A stretch of DNA of 31,042 bases from the IMG/VR virus record IMGVR_UViG_3300046657_000008, positions 1-31,042 of that record; one strand, 5' to 3'. A model generated the notes under the pieces. The model was not told the DNA's origin and did not search any database. It was given only the letters and a program-made list of their open reading frames with translations. Below, in pieces: positions 15,344 to 22,819 of this stretch. Origin of the DNA: a virus. Positions within the stretch are counted from its first letter, which is position 1; each line of letters begins with the position of its first letter. Made by a program: the position numbers and the translations under genes.

Positions 15344-17569
15344 ATGGCGATTCCGGGGAACCTCCTCAGCCCAACGACGGAGGCCGTCGACCCGAACACC
15401 AGCGGTTGGACGGCCAAACTCAACTGCACCATTTCGCTGGGCTCGGGCGGCCGGAGCGGCGACGGGGCACTGACCGTCAAGAGTGTGGCGTCGGGGGAGA
15501 TGCAGGCCCGCACGGTGTCCTCATACCCCGTGGTGGCCGGCCAGGTTTACACGACGTTCGCGGACGCCTCGGGGACGGTTGCTGAGCGCATCGGTATCCG
15601 GTGGCTCACCGCCTCCAACCTCGAGTTGTCGATTACCTGGTCTCTGACCACGGCAGCGGCGTCGGCCTCGTGGCACCGCGTCTCGGTAGCTGGCGTGGCG
15701 CCCGTGGGGGCGGTCCGCGCCCAAGTACTGCTGTCGGCAACCGTCGGCGGCGCGCTGGTCAATCACTTCTGGGAGAACGTGTACCTGGGGTTGGCCTGGC
15801 GCACCACCGGCAACCTGCTGAGCGCCAACGCCGAAACCTCCGAGCTGGATACGTCCGCCTGGGCCGTGGAGGCCAACGCCACCCTGGGCCGGACCGTACC
15901 GGCAATCACCTGGGCCGTGACCGCCTACGCGGTCGGCGGGCACATGCTGACGGCTACTGCCGTCGCGAACGGCAACATGAGCGTTCTCGGCGTCGAGCGA
16001 CCGGTGGTGACACCGGGGGGCGAATACCTTGCCTACACGTACCTGTCCCCGCCGACGGCCGCTAGCGCGGCCTGGATCGAGCTGCGCTTTTACGATGCGG
16101 GCGGCAGCCAGCTGTCGGCGACGCGTGGCCCACTCGCCGCGCCCGGCACGGGGTATTACCGGCAGAGGGCATCCGCCGTGGCGCCTGCTGGGGCGGCGAC
16201 GTGCGCGGTGGCCGCGGGCGTGGACAGTGCCACGACCGGCCAGGCGCTAAGGCTCGACAACACCGTCGTCACGGTGGCGCCCCAGGCGCGGGCTGGCAGC
16301 ATCCTGCCCTACGCCGACTCCAGCTTCGAGCAGGGCGTCGGCGGCTGGACCGTCGCATCCGGCGCGGCGACCCTGGCCAGGAGCACCCCCTGGGGCACGT
16401 ATGCCGTGGATGGCAGCTACAGCCTGACCGTGACCAGTGCGACCGCCACCGCCTCGACGGTGAGGTCCGCGAAGTTCCAGCTCACCGCAGGGGCGGGCGT
16501 GAACTGGCGCACGGAGATCGCCAGCCAGGTCACGGCCGGCGGCTGGACTGCGACAAGGGGCGTCCGCTTCTACGATGCGGCGGGCACCAGCGTCGGCGCG
16601 GACTTGACCTCGTCGGCCACCGTGCCAACCACCGGTTGGTGGCTGTTGACGACCGACGTCGTGGCCCCGGCGGGCGCCACGCAGGCAGCCGTTGAGTGGA
16701 ACCTGACCGCAACCAGCACCAGCTCGGTGCTACGCCTGGATGTGGCATCCATGTGGCCGGCTCTCCCACTGGCTGATGCGGTCGCGAACTCCGTCGCGGG
16801 GTCGGCAACGTTGACGTTGAGGGAGTTGACGGTCGGCTACCTACTGACGGTGTACAGGGTCGGTCAGGACGGCGGACGCACTCTCGTCCGGGGGCAGGCT
16901 GGCCCCCTCAGTAAGACGCCAATCGCGTCCGACCTGATGGTGATCGAGGACTATGAGGCGCCCCTGGGGGTGCCGGTCACCTACTCCGTCGAGATCTATA
17001 CAGCGGCCGGAGTCCTGTCTACCACCCGGTCTGACGGGCCGATCGTCATCGACCCTGGCGATGTCAACGAAGCGTGGCTGACGGACCCCGCCCAGCCGCA
17101 GCGCAATCTCCGCGTGCTCGTCGAGCGTGCCCCGGACTGGTCCCGGCCGATCGAGCAGTCCGCGTACCGGGTGAAGGGCCGCCGTAACGCGGTTGTTCTC
17201 TCCGGCCGGCGCGGCGGCCTGGAGGGGGACCTTACGGTCTGGACGCGGGATGACGACGAGCGCGCGCAGCTCCACTGGCTCCTCGACTCCGGCAACGTGC
17301 TGCTGTGGCGCGCAGCCCCGGGCATGGGCGTCGCGGACATGTACGTCAACGTCGGCTCGGTCGACGAGACGCGCGTCAGGGCCTACGCACCGGAGCCGTG
17401 GCGCACATGGAAGATCCCGCTCACTGAGGCAGACATGCCGGTCTCGGCTGGGGTCGGGGGGACTGCGGGCAGGACGTGGCAGGACATCCTCAGCGAGTTC
17501 GCCACCTACAACGATCTACTCGCGGCGTTCGAGACGGGCGAGGACATGCTCCTCAACAACCGGGGGTGA
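15344..17569 (+). CDS. Large tail protein with three carbohydrate-binding-like modules
   Basis: Probable distal or minor tail protein involved in host-surface contact. 741 residues starting three bases after the tape measure. Three related beta-sandwich-like units are visible. Unit 1 (about 1-155) starts NLLSPTTEAVDPNTSGW, unit 2 (about 157-315) NLLSANAETSELDTSAW and unit 3 (about 319-490) ILPYADSSFEQGVGGW. Each opens with a Leu-rich strand and a G/A-W turn, then an 'ARFYDAAG' type strand and a VAPAGA turn, as in CBM-like jelly rolls. Residues from about 500 form a different beta-rich domain (LTVYRVGQDGG ... LRVLVERAPDWSRPIEQSAYRVKGRRNAVVLSGRRGG) resembling the C-terminal region of actinophage minor tail proteins. 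No enzymatic motif is visible. The stop overlaps or nearly abuts the next gene. Confidence 0.75.
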   Translation: MAIPGNLLSPTTEAVDPNTSGWTAKLNCTISLGSGGRSGDGALTVKSVASGEMQARTVSSYPVVAGQVYTTFADASGTVAERIGIRWLTASNLELSITWSLTTAAASASWHRVSVAGVAPVGAVRAQVLLSATVGGALVNHFWENVYLGLAWRTTGNLLSANAETSELDTSAWAVEANATLGRTVPAITWAVTAYAVGGHMLTATAVANGNMSVLGVERPVVTPGGEYLAYTYLSPPTAASAAWIELRFYDAGGSQLSATRGPLAAPGTGYYRQRASAVAPAGAATCAVAAGVDSATTGQALRLDNTVVTVAPQARAGSILPYADSSFEQGVGGWTVASGAATLARSTPWGTYAVDGSYSLTVTSATATASTVRSAKFQLTAGAGVNWRTEIASQVTAGGWTATRGVRFYDAAGTSVGADLTSSATVPTTGWWLLTTDVVAPAGATQAAVEWNLTATSTSSVLRLDVASMWPALPLADAVANSVAGSATLTLRELTVGYLLTVYRVGQDGGRTLVRGQAGPLSKTPIASDLMVIEDYEAPLGVPVTYSVEIYTAAGVLSTTRSDGPIVIDPGDVNEAWLTDPAQPQRNLRVLVERAPDWSRPIEQSAYRVKGRRNAVVLSGRRGGLEGDLTVWTRDDDERAQLHWLLDSGNVLLWRAAPGMGVADMYVNVGSVDETRVRAYAPEPWRTWKIPLTEADMPVSAGVGGTAGRTWQDILSEFATYNDLLAAFETGEDMLLNNRG

Positions 17570-17571
17570 TC

Positions 17572-18663
17572 GTGTATTCGGTCACCCCCCGGTTCCTGGC
17601 TGCGCTCACCGAATCTCACACCCCCATCTCCCTGGTGACCTTGTTCCGGGCCGACGGGAGAGTGGACACCCTCGAAATCACCGGGGGCAGCGTCCCCGTG
17701 GACCGCGGGCAGTCGGTGCGCCGCACGTGCAGCGTCACGATCACCGACACCTCGCTGATACCGCGGACAGCCACAGACAAGCTGTCCGTGTACGGCTCCC
17801 AGCTGCGGATCTCCCGCGGCGTGCTGTACGCCGACGGCAGCACCGAGCTGGTTCCGCTCGGAGTTTTCCGCCTGGACAGCGTGGACGGCGACGTGGACGA
17901 AGGGCCCGTCACCCTCTCCGGCAAGGGGCTTGAGGCGGTCGTCGCCGACGATAAGTTCACCGCCCCGTACCGGGCCAGCGGCACCGCGGTGGGTGCGATC
18001 ACCGCCCTGATTCAGCGATCCATACCGGACGCCACCGTCGTCAACCGCGCGACGGACGCGGCGATCGGACCGCGCACCTGGGACGTCGAGGGCGATCCGT
18101 GGGCCGCTGTACAGGAGTGCGCCACGGCGATCGGCGCCGAGGTCTACACGGACGCCGACGGCATCTTCATCATCTCCGAGCTGCCTGACCTCCTTACGAC
18201 GACTCCGGCCTGGACGGTCGCCGCAGGGGAAGGCGGCGCCTACATCAAGGCGTCCAGAGGGATGAACGTTGAGGGCGTGTTCAACGGTTGGCTGGCTCGT
18301 GGTGAGAACACGGAGACGGGCACTGCGCCGGTCAGCGCGCTGGTCACGGACGACGACCCGACCAGCCCCACCTACTGGAGCGGGCCGTTCGGACACCGGC
18401 CGGCGTTCTACACCTCCAGCACGATCACCACTCTCAATGCGGCCACCAGCGCGGCCACGCTCAAGCTGCGGGCCAGCCGCACCGCCAACGCGACCGGCGA
18501 TCTCTCCAGCTTGCCGAATCCTGCACTAGAGCCCGGCGATGTCCTCCGCGTGATCTACCCGGACGGCACCGGCGAGCTGCACCAAATCCAGTCCCTTTCA
18601 GTGCCGCTGGACGAAGGCGGCGACTTCCCCATCACCACCATCTCTGCGAAGGAGGACGCCTGA
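17572..18663 (+). CDS. DUF5047-like phage tail protein
   Basis: Probable baseplate or tail-tip hub component. 363 residues if started at GTG 17572, giving MYSVTPRFLAALTESHTPISLVTLFRADG, the usual opening of DUF5047 proteins in Streptomyces phages, and with CGGGGGTGAT as ribosome site. GTG at 17566, overlapping the previous stop (GTGA), is an alternative that adds two residues. The body is beta-rich (GVFRLDSVDGDVDEGPVTLSGKG) with AIGAEVYTDADGIFIISELP and FGHRPAFYTSSTITT, which recall gp27/hub-like folds, although I cannot prove that from sequence. The 3' end overlaps the next ATG as TGATG. Confidence 0.7.
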   Translation: MYSVTPRFLAALTESHTPISLVTLFRADGRVDTLEITGGSVPVDRGQSVRRTCSVTITDTSLIPRTATDKLSVYGSQLRISRGVLYADGSTELVPLGVFRLDSVDGDVDEGPVTLSGKGLEAVVADDKFTAPYRASGTAVGAITALIQRSIPDATVVNRATDAAIGPRTWDVEGDPWAAVQECATAIGAEVYTDADGIFIISELPDLLTTTPAWTVAAGEGGAYIKASRGMNVEGVFNGWLARGENTETGTAPVSALVTDDDPTSPTYWSGPFGHRPAFYTSSTITTLNAATSAATLKLRASRTANATGDLSSLPNPALEPGDVLRVIYPDGTGELHQIQSLSVPLDEGGDFPITTISAKEDA

Positions 18664-19274
18664 TGGCAGCAGGCTCTTCTGAGCTGGCCGTTCACGCTGA
18701 CCTAGCTGCCGCTCTCCAGCAGCAGGCTACGCAGGCAGGCGCCGGCACCCCCGCGGTCCGCGGCTCCGACTGGCGGCAAGCCATCGTCGCCACGGTGGGC
18801 ACGGACGGAACCATCACGACGGCCGACGGCATCATCGCCCGCCGCATGGCAACCTACGTCACCCCGACTGCCGGGGAGACGATCGTCGTCAGCATCTCCA
18901 GCTCAGGCAACTGGCTCGCCCACGGACGCATCGCGGCCACCACCACGGCCGGCACGTGGCAGACCCTCACTCTCTCCGGCGGCTGGACGTCGTTCGGCAG
19001 CCCCTATTGGGCGCCGTCATACCGCATCAACGGCGACGGCACCGTCTCCCTCAGCGGACTGGCTAAGGCTCCGGCCAGTGCGGCCCAGCCACAGACCATC
19101 TGCACATTGCCCGGCGGAATCGTGCCCACCTCGAAGTCACGGTTCGCGACCGAAGTGGCGAACGCAGTCCACGGCGTCCTTGACGTGAACGCCACAGGCA
19201 CGCTCCAAATCCAGGACTACTCCGGCAACGCCGGATGGGCGGCGCTGGATGGCGTGCAATACCGACTCACCTAG
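18663..19274 (+). CDS. Minor tail / receptor-contact protein (paralogous C-terminal domain)
   Basis: 203 residues. The N-terminal half (LAAALQQQATQAGAGTPAVRG, then GTITTADGIIARRMATYV) resembles small beta domains used to dock on the tail tip. The C-terminal half, from about residue 98 (WQTLTLSGGWTSFG ... SYRINGDGTVSLSG ... LPGGIVPTSKSRFA ... WAALDGVQYRLT), has the same order of elements as the C-terminus of the 19564-20196 product: a W/L/SGW opening, Y-R-I strand, LP turn, basic-proline turn, and W-x-x-L-D/N-G-x-x-Y-x-L ending. I infer a shared beta-sandwich domain that could contact the host surface. ATG 18663 overlaps the preceding stop. No enzymatic motif. Confidence 0.68.
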   Translation: MAAGSSELAVHADLAAALQQQATQAGAGTPAVRGSDWRQAIVATVGTDGTITTADGIIARRMATYVTPTAGETIVVSISSSGNWLAHGRIAATTTAGTWQTLTLSGGWTSFGSPYWAPSYRINGDGTVSLSGLAKAPASAAQPQTICTLPGGIVPTSKSRFATEVANAVHGVLDVNATGTLQIQDYSGNAGWAALDGVQYRLT

Positions 19275-19282
19275 GAGGCCCC

Positions 19283-19564
19283 GTGCCGCACCCCGACTCC
19301 GGCTACTACCCGCAGAGCGTCCTGCACCAGGTGCGCGTCGTCGATCTACAGACGGACAGTCCGTTGTTCGCTTGGACCGCCGAGCTCCAACTGGATGGCC
19401 GCGGCCAGGGCGTCACCACCGAGCTCCTGGACCGGGTCACGCAGACCATCGCCGAGTTCGCAGCCGAGCAACTGGCCGAGGCCGGGGGAGTGCAGGAGAC
19501 CCGGGCGACCCTCAGCTACACGGGCGCCTGCGACGTGGTCCTGCTACCCGAACCGGAGGCGTGA
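19283..19564 (+). CDS. Small tail-region protein, unknown function
   Basis: 93 residues from GTG 19283, preceded by CTAGGAGGCC, which decides the start over the upstream open frame to 19235. Sequence MPHPDSGYYPQSVLHQVRVVDL, then FAWTAELQLDGRGQGVTTELL, a helix DRVTQTIAEFAAEQLAE and a C-terminal strand ACDVVLLPEPEA. Predicted soluble alpha/beta. It sits between two receptor-type tail proteins and overlaps the next ATG (TGATG), so it is probably made with them and may be a chaperone or a small structural part. I do not recognise the family. Confidence 0.7.
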   Translation: MPHPDSGYYPQSVLHQVRVVDLQTDSPLFAWTAELQLDGRGQGVTTELLDRVTQTIAEFAAEQLAEAGGVQETRATLSYTGACDVVLLPEPEA

Positions 19565-20196
19565 TGCCGACCAGCGATTCCTACGGGCAAGGCGTGCAGA
19601 TAGCCGCGCTAACGGACGCCCCCAACCAGCAGGTCTTGGCGGCGAATCTCGCAAGTGGCCTGGTGCCGCGTAGCGTGATGCGGTTCGCGTCTGCGTCTGC
19701 CCGCAACGCAACCCTCGCCAGCCCTGTTGCAGGCATGGTCGCATTCCTCACCGCCGAGAAGCTTTTCACCGGCTACGACGGGACTGCCTGGGTGGTCCTC
19801 GCAGCCGGCACGTCGGCCTGGACGTCGATTCCTCTGGCCAGCGGATTCACCCACGATGGCAACTCAAACGGAAGCGCCCAGTACCGGATCGTGAACCTGT
19901 TCGGGGAGCTGACAGTCATGCTCCAGGGCGGCCTGAACCTCACCTATCCGGGCTCGCCGGGCTCGATCAGCAACGGTGGCGTCATCACCTCCTCCGTGCT
20001 GCCGTCGGCCGCCCGGCCCGGATCGCTGCGGACGGTTGCCGCGGCCTGCTCGGCGGTGACCTCAGACTCCCTGACGCTGAAGATCGACGCACAGCCGGAC
20101 GGTCACCTGAAGATTGTTGGCACCACGACGACCACCGCAACTGAACGCATCACACCCCCGTGGGTCAGCTTGAACGGCCTCTTCTACAGCCTCTGA
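19564..20196 (+). CDS. Minor tail protein with receptor-contact-like C-terminal domain
   Basis: 210 residues from ATG 19564 (MPTSDSYGQGVQIAALTDAPN). Residues 1-80 contain ALTDAPNQQVLAANLASGLVPRSVMRFASASARNATLASPVAGMVAFLTAEKLFTGYDGTAW, a pattern very common in Streptomyces phage minor tail proteins: a short N-terminal docking segment, then a V/A-x-x-G-M-V-A-x-L strand and Y-D-G-x-A-W-V-V. Residues 86-210 form a beta-rich domain with the same element order as the end of the 18663-19274 product, finishing ITPPWVSLNGLFYSL. Probably a tail-tip receptor-binding or shaft protein. The start overlaps the previous stop. It is the last tail gene before the lysis block. Confidence 0.75.
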   Translation: MPTSDSYGQGVQIAALTDAPNQQVLAANLASGLVPRSVMRFASASARNATLASPVAGMVAFLTAEKLFTGYDGTAWVVLAAGTSAWTSIPLASGFTHDGNSNGSAQYRIVNLFGELTVMLQGGLNLTYPGSPGSISNGGVITSSVLPSAARPGSLRTVAAACSAVTSDSLTLKIDAQPDGHLKIVGTTTTTATERITPPWVSLNGLFYSL

Positions 20197-20210
20197 TCTG
20201 GAGCTACTGG

Positions 20211-20357
20211 ATGCCTGACCAGCCAGCACCCGTCCCCATCCAGCCGCGGGTGGATGAGAGCGCCGGAGACCTCGACACGCTCGTCGACCTGGGCCTGGCG
20301 GAGCCGCCGCCCGAGCCGTCCCCTGAACCGCCGCCCCCGCCCAGCGCGGATACCTGA
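20211..20357 (+). CDS. Proline-rich acidic micro-protein, copy 1
   Basis: 48 residues from ATG 20211, with CTGGAGC six bases upstream. N-terminal QPAPVPIQPRVDESAGDLDT, then a core shared with 22610-22750: D-L[19 protein letters not shown]. The tail is PPPPSADT. No signal peptide or membrane segment. The second copy lies just after the lysis block, and both keep reading frame, ribosome site and core residues while DNA differs mainly at third positions, so I take both as real genes. Role unknown: the helix-plus-polyproline layout suggests a peptide that binds another protein. A hairpin terminator follows. Confidence 0.6.
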   Translation: MPDQPAPVPIQPRVDESAGDLDTLVDLGLAEPPPEPSPEPPPPPSADT

Positions 20358-20373
20358 CTCTGACAACCTCGAC

Positions 20374-20400
20374 GCCCCGAGCCCGCTGGCCGGGGCCTTT
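20374..20400 (+). terminator. Hairpin terminator before endolysin
   Basis: GCCCCG (20374-20379) pairs with CGGGGC (20391-20396) around an 11-base loop, followed by CTTT and CGCATATCTGGAGG, which carries the ribosome site of the endolysin. Probably separates tail and lysis expression in part. Confidence 0.6.
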
Positions 20401-20418
20401 CGCATATCTGGAGGCCCC

Positions 20419-21363
20419 ATGGCCACACCCATGTCCGCTGCCGATTTCATCGCCGCCCTCAGAGCCGAGGGGGTGCGCGTCGTCGAGGTCGGCAACTGGC
20501 GTACCCACAACCGCAACAGCAAGGGCGCGTGGGGACCGATGCACGGCGTCGTGATCCACCACACCGTCACATCGGGCGTCGACGCGTCGGTGCAGATCTG
20601 CCGCGACGGATACTCCGGGCTTCCGGGCCCGCTGTGCCACGGGGTCATCGACAAGGCTGGCATTGTCCACCTGGTCGGCTACGGGCGAGCGAACCACGCG
20701 GGCGGCGGGGATCCGCGTGTTCTCGACGTGGTGACGACCGAGTCCTATGGCGACCGCCCTCCGGCCCCGACGAAGGGCAACGCAGACGGCGTCGACGGCA
20801 GCCATGCCTTCTACGGCTTCGAGTGCATCAACCTCGGCAACGGCAAGGACCCCTGGCCCGAAGCGCAGCTCGACGCGATTGAGCGGGTGTCAGCAGCGAT
20901 CTGCCGGACGCACGGCTGGTCCGAGAAGAGCGTCATCGGCCACCTGGAGTGGAGCGACGACAAGAGCGATCCGCGCGGCTTCACCATGCCCGACATGCGG
21001 GCTCGCGTCGCCAAGCGGCTCGGGGCGAAACCCTCCGGTGGGACGTCCGCTCCGGCCAAGCCGCCAGCCAGCAAGCCGAAGGTCAGCCTGGCGCACATCA
21101 TCGCCGCGGCCCGCAAGGACCCAGGCGCCGCGCAGGGCCACACCACATACCGGGCCGAAGTGCTTGTCGTCGAGAAGGCTCTGGACGCAGAGGGCCTGCT
21201 GGCGTCGAAGTACGTCGACGGCAGCTTCGGCACGAAGAGTGTGGCCGCCTACGCAGCGCTGCAGCGGCGCTACGGCTACAGCGGCACCGACGCCAACGGC
21301 ATTCCCGGCAAGATCAGTCTCACTCGCCTCGGCACTAAGCACGGCTTCACCGTCACTTCCTGA
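20419..21363 (+). CDS. Endolysin: N-acetylmuramoyl-L-alanine amidase with peptidoglycan-binding domain
   Basis: Cuts the amide bond between MurNAc and the stem peptide at the end of infection. 314 residues from ATG 20419, behind TCTGGAGG; the open frame back to 20254 precedes this ribosome site. Amidase_2/PGRP fold at about 20-200. The Zn site is visible as GVVIHHTVT (H47 or H48), GHLEWSDDKSDPRGF (H175, D184 in place of the Cys of some members) and conserved YGFECINLGNGKDPWP. A Pro/Ala/Lys linker at about 205-225 leads to a peptidoglycan-binding_1-like domain (AAQGHTTYRAEVLVVEKALDAEG; FGTKSVAAYAALQRRYGYSG). No signal peptide, so release needs the holin next door. Confidence 0.92.
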   Translation: MATPMSAADFIAALRAEGVRVVEVGNWRTHNRNSKGAWGPMHGVVIHHTVTSGVDASVQICRDGYSGLPGPLCHGVIDKAGIVHLVGYGRANHAGGGDPRVLDVVTTESYGDRPPAPTKGNADGVDGSHAFYGFECINLGNGKDPWPEAQLDAIERVSAAICRTHGWSEKSVIGHLEWSDDKSDPRGFTMPDMRARVAKRLGAKPSGGTSAPAKPPASKPKVSLAHIIAAARKDPGAAQGHTTYRAEVLVVEKALDAEGLLASKYVDGSFGTKSVAAYAALQRRYGYSGTDANGIPGKISLTRLGTKHGFTVTS

Positions 21364-21376
21364 GAAGGGCACGACC

Positions 21377-21637
21377 ATGACCGACCCGATTTCTCTCCCC
21401 TCCGCAGACACCGTCATCAAGACGGGAGCGACCTTCGCACGCGACCTCCTCGAGCGCGTGCTGGCCACCTTCCTGCAGGCGTTCATTGGTGGCATCTCCG
21501 TCGTCACCCCGCTCGACGGCTCCATGTGGTACGCGGCCCTGGCCGGCGCCGTGGCCGCGGCCCTGTCTCTGGTGAAGGGCCTCTTCGCCCGATTCGGCGA
21601 GGTCAAGAACAGCGCTAGCCTCGCCAAGGGTGTCTGA
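21377..21637 (+). CDS. Holin (two predicted membrane segments)
   Basis: Probably forms the membrane lesion that releases the endolysin. 86 residues, ATG at 21377 with GAGAAGG ten bases upstream. Two hydrophobic segments separated by a short polar loop: VLATFLQAFIGGISVV (about 28-43) and MWYAALAGAVAAALSLVKGLFA (about 50-71). It ends in a charged tail (RFGEVKNSASLAKGV). This size and two-segment plan fit class II / r1t-like holins found directly after amidases in actinophages. The upstream extension of the frame to 20747 mirrors the endolysin and is rejected. Confidence 0.85.
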   Translation: MTDPISLPSADTVIKTGATFARDLLERVLATFLQAFIGGISVVTPLDGSMWYAALAGAVAAALSLVKGLFARFGEVKNSASLAKGV

Positions 21638-21649
21638 GGCGGAGGCCCT

Positions 21650-21946
21650 GTGTCCGACGAGCCGACCCTCGGCGAGGTCGTGAGACGCTTCGAGGATCGG
21701 CTTGCGGACGTCAGGGACGATATCCAGCAGCTCGGCCGACGCCTCGACACAAAAGTCAGCCAGGACGTGTACGACCTGCGGCACGAAGCGTTGGCCTCCC
21801 GCGTCAGCACCCTGGAAACACTGCGGGAGAAAGATGCTGAGCGCATCGTGGCCACTCGAAGGTGGCTGATCGGCGCGGTGATTGTCCCGCTGGTAGGGAT
21901 CCTGCTGCCTGTCGTCATTCTTCTGTTGCGGGGGGTGGGATCGTGA
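21650..21946 (+). CDS. Coiled-coil membrane protein of the lysis block
   Basis: 98 residues, GTG start with GGCGGAGG upstream. Residues 1-68 are a charged helix/coiled coil ([20 protein letters not shown], then [16 protein letters not shown]). One strong membrane segment follows at about 74-93 ([20 protein letters not shown]), with only a few residues beyond. The layout resembles XhlA-like holin partners and phage membrane-tethered coiled coils. Its TGA overlaps the GTG of the collagen-like gene. It could be a second holin, an antiholin or a spanin-like factor; the Gram-positive-type host makes a classical spanin unlikely. Confidence 0.75.
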   Translation: MSDEPTLGEVVRRFEDRLADVRDDIQQLGRRLDTKVSQDVYDLRHEALASRVSTLETLREKDAERIVATRRWLIGAVIVPLVGILLPVVILLLRGVGS

Positions 21947-22605
21947 CGCGCTCCCAGCTCCGTGCTGAAGAGCGGCGCTGGCGTCGAGGCGATGCCATTG
22001 CGCTTGCGGGTGCTCTGCTTCTGGGTGCCGTCATGGCGTGGATCGTTCTCGCGGTGCAGCAGCTCGGGGGAGAATTGCAGACCGCTAACTCTGCCCGAGA
22101 CGCCCTCGCTCGACAGGTGCAGCAGCTGGGTGCGAAGCCAATCGCCGGCCCGCCCGGCAGCCGTGGCGAGCCAGGCAAAGCCACCCGCGGGCCCCGAGGC
22201 CCGCGAGGCCCAGAGGGCGAACCCGGCTCGCCCGGCCCTGCTGGCCCCACAGGAAAGACGGGACCGTCTGGTAAGGCAGGGGCGGAGGGGGAGCCCGGGA
22301 GTGGCGGCAACCCGGGCTCGGCAGGCAGCGATGGGGCGAATGGCGTCAACGGCGCCGACGGTCCGGCAGGCCCTCCGGGCCCCCAGGGCCCGCAAGGTGA
22401 GCCCGGTCCTGCCGGCCAGGACGGTAAGGCCGGTGCCGACGGACGAGACGGCCAGGTATGCCCGGATGGGTACAGTCTCCAGCCGCCGGCCGACGACCCT
22501 GACGCGCTGGTGTGCCGCAGAGATGGAGCACCGGATCCCTCACCTGACCCGGCTCCGTCATCGTCGCCGCCCGCAGTGCTCACCCCCGAGCGGCGCCGGT
22601 CGTAA
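21943..22605 (+). CDS. Membrane-anchored collagen-like protein
   Basis: 220 residues from GTG 21943, overlapping the previous stop. A basic N-terminus ([16 protein letters not shown]) precedes one membrane segment at about 18-40 ([26 protein letters not shown]), then a short helical neck. A run of Gly-X-Y triplets follows at about 68-170 ([50 protein letters not shown]). The C-terminal piece contains two cysteines ([20 protein letters not shown]) and ends in a Pro/Ser tail. By charge the N-terminus is cytoplasmic and the collagen rod outside. I infer an envelope-associated or virion-associated rod. Collagen-like proteins are known in phage tails, but the membrane anchor and lysis-block position are less usual. 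Confidence 0.82.
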   Translation: MTRSQLRAEERRWRRGDAIALAGALLLGAVMAWIVLAVQQLGGELQTANSARDALARQVQQLGAKPIAGPPGSRGEPGKATRGPRGPRGPEGEPGSPGPAGPTGKTGPSGKAGAEGEPGSGGNPGSAGSDGANGVNGADGPAGPPGPQGPQGEPGPAGQDGKAGADGRDGQVCPDGYSLQPPADDPDALVCRRDGAPDPSPDPAPSSSPPAVLTPERRRS

Positions 22606-22609
22606 CCCC

Positions 22610-22750
22610 GTGCCGCTGAAGCCTCGTACCGATGAGGCGGCAGCGGACCTTGGCAGTCTCGTGGATCTCGGTATGGCGGAGCCTCCGCCCGAGCCGTCCC
22701 CGGAACCGCCCCCGCCGCCGGCGCAGACCTTCGACGCGCCCGCTGGGTGA
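22610..22750 (+). CDS. Proline-rich acidic micro-protein, copy 2
   Basis: 46 residues from GTG 22610, five bases after the collagen gene stop. [17 protein letters not shown] then the shared core [20 protein letters not shown] and the tail AQTFDAPAG. Same core and length as 20211-20357; N- and C-terminal ends differ. No good ribosome site (GGTCGTAACCCC) is visible, so it is probably translated by coupling. A terminator follows within five bases, marking the end of the late + strand block. Function unknown. Confidence 0.58.
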   Translation: MPLKPRTDEAAADLGSLVDLGMAEPPPEPSPEPPPPPAQTFDAPAG

Positions 22751-22754
22751 CTTT

Positions 22755-22786
22755 GCCCCGTTCTTGCTTCGGCGGGGCGGGGCGTT
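22755..22786 (+). terminator. Terminator ending the late operon
   Basis: GCCCCG (22755-22760) pairs with CGGGGC (22773-22778), or with the next GGGGC (22779-22783), and TTT follows at 22785. Starts four bases after the last stop codon. Two alternative right arms make a robust stem. It likely ends late transcription. Confidence 0.75.
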
Positions 22787-22789
22787 TCG

Positions 22790-22813
22790 CTGCGGCGTCA
22801 ACTTCCGCCGCAG
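22790..22813 (+). repeat. Second hairpin upstream of metalloprotease
   Basis: Perfect 8-bp inverted repeat: CTGCGGCG (22790-22797) and CGCCGCAG (22806-22813) with loop TCAACTTC. No T-run. It may reinforce the preceding terminator, or be a protein site or RNA hairpin. Confidence 0.55.
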
Positions 22814-22819
22814 ATGATC

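Noticed and set aside
20890-22395. 501-residue minus-strand open frame
   Set aside because: Opposite endolysin, holin and collagen-like genes, all with clear motifs; no motif of its own.
22140-22450. Tandem repeat or CRISPR-like array
   Set aside because: The repetitive look comes from Gly-X-Y codons of the collagen-like gene; unit length and spacers do not fit an array. No other CRISPR-like pattern seen.
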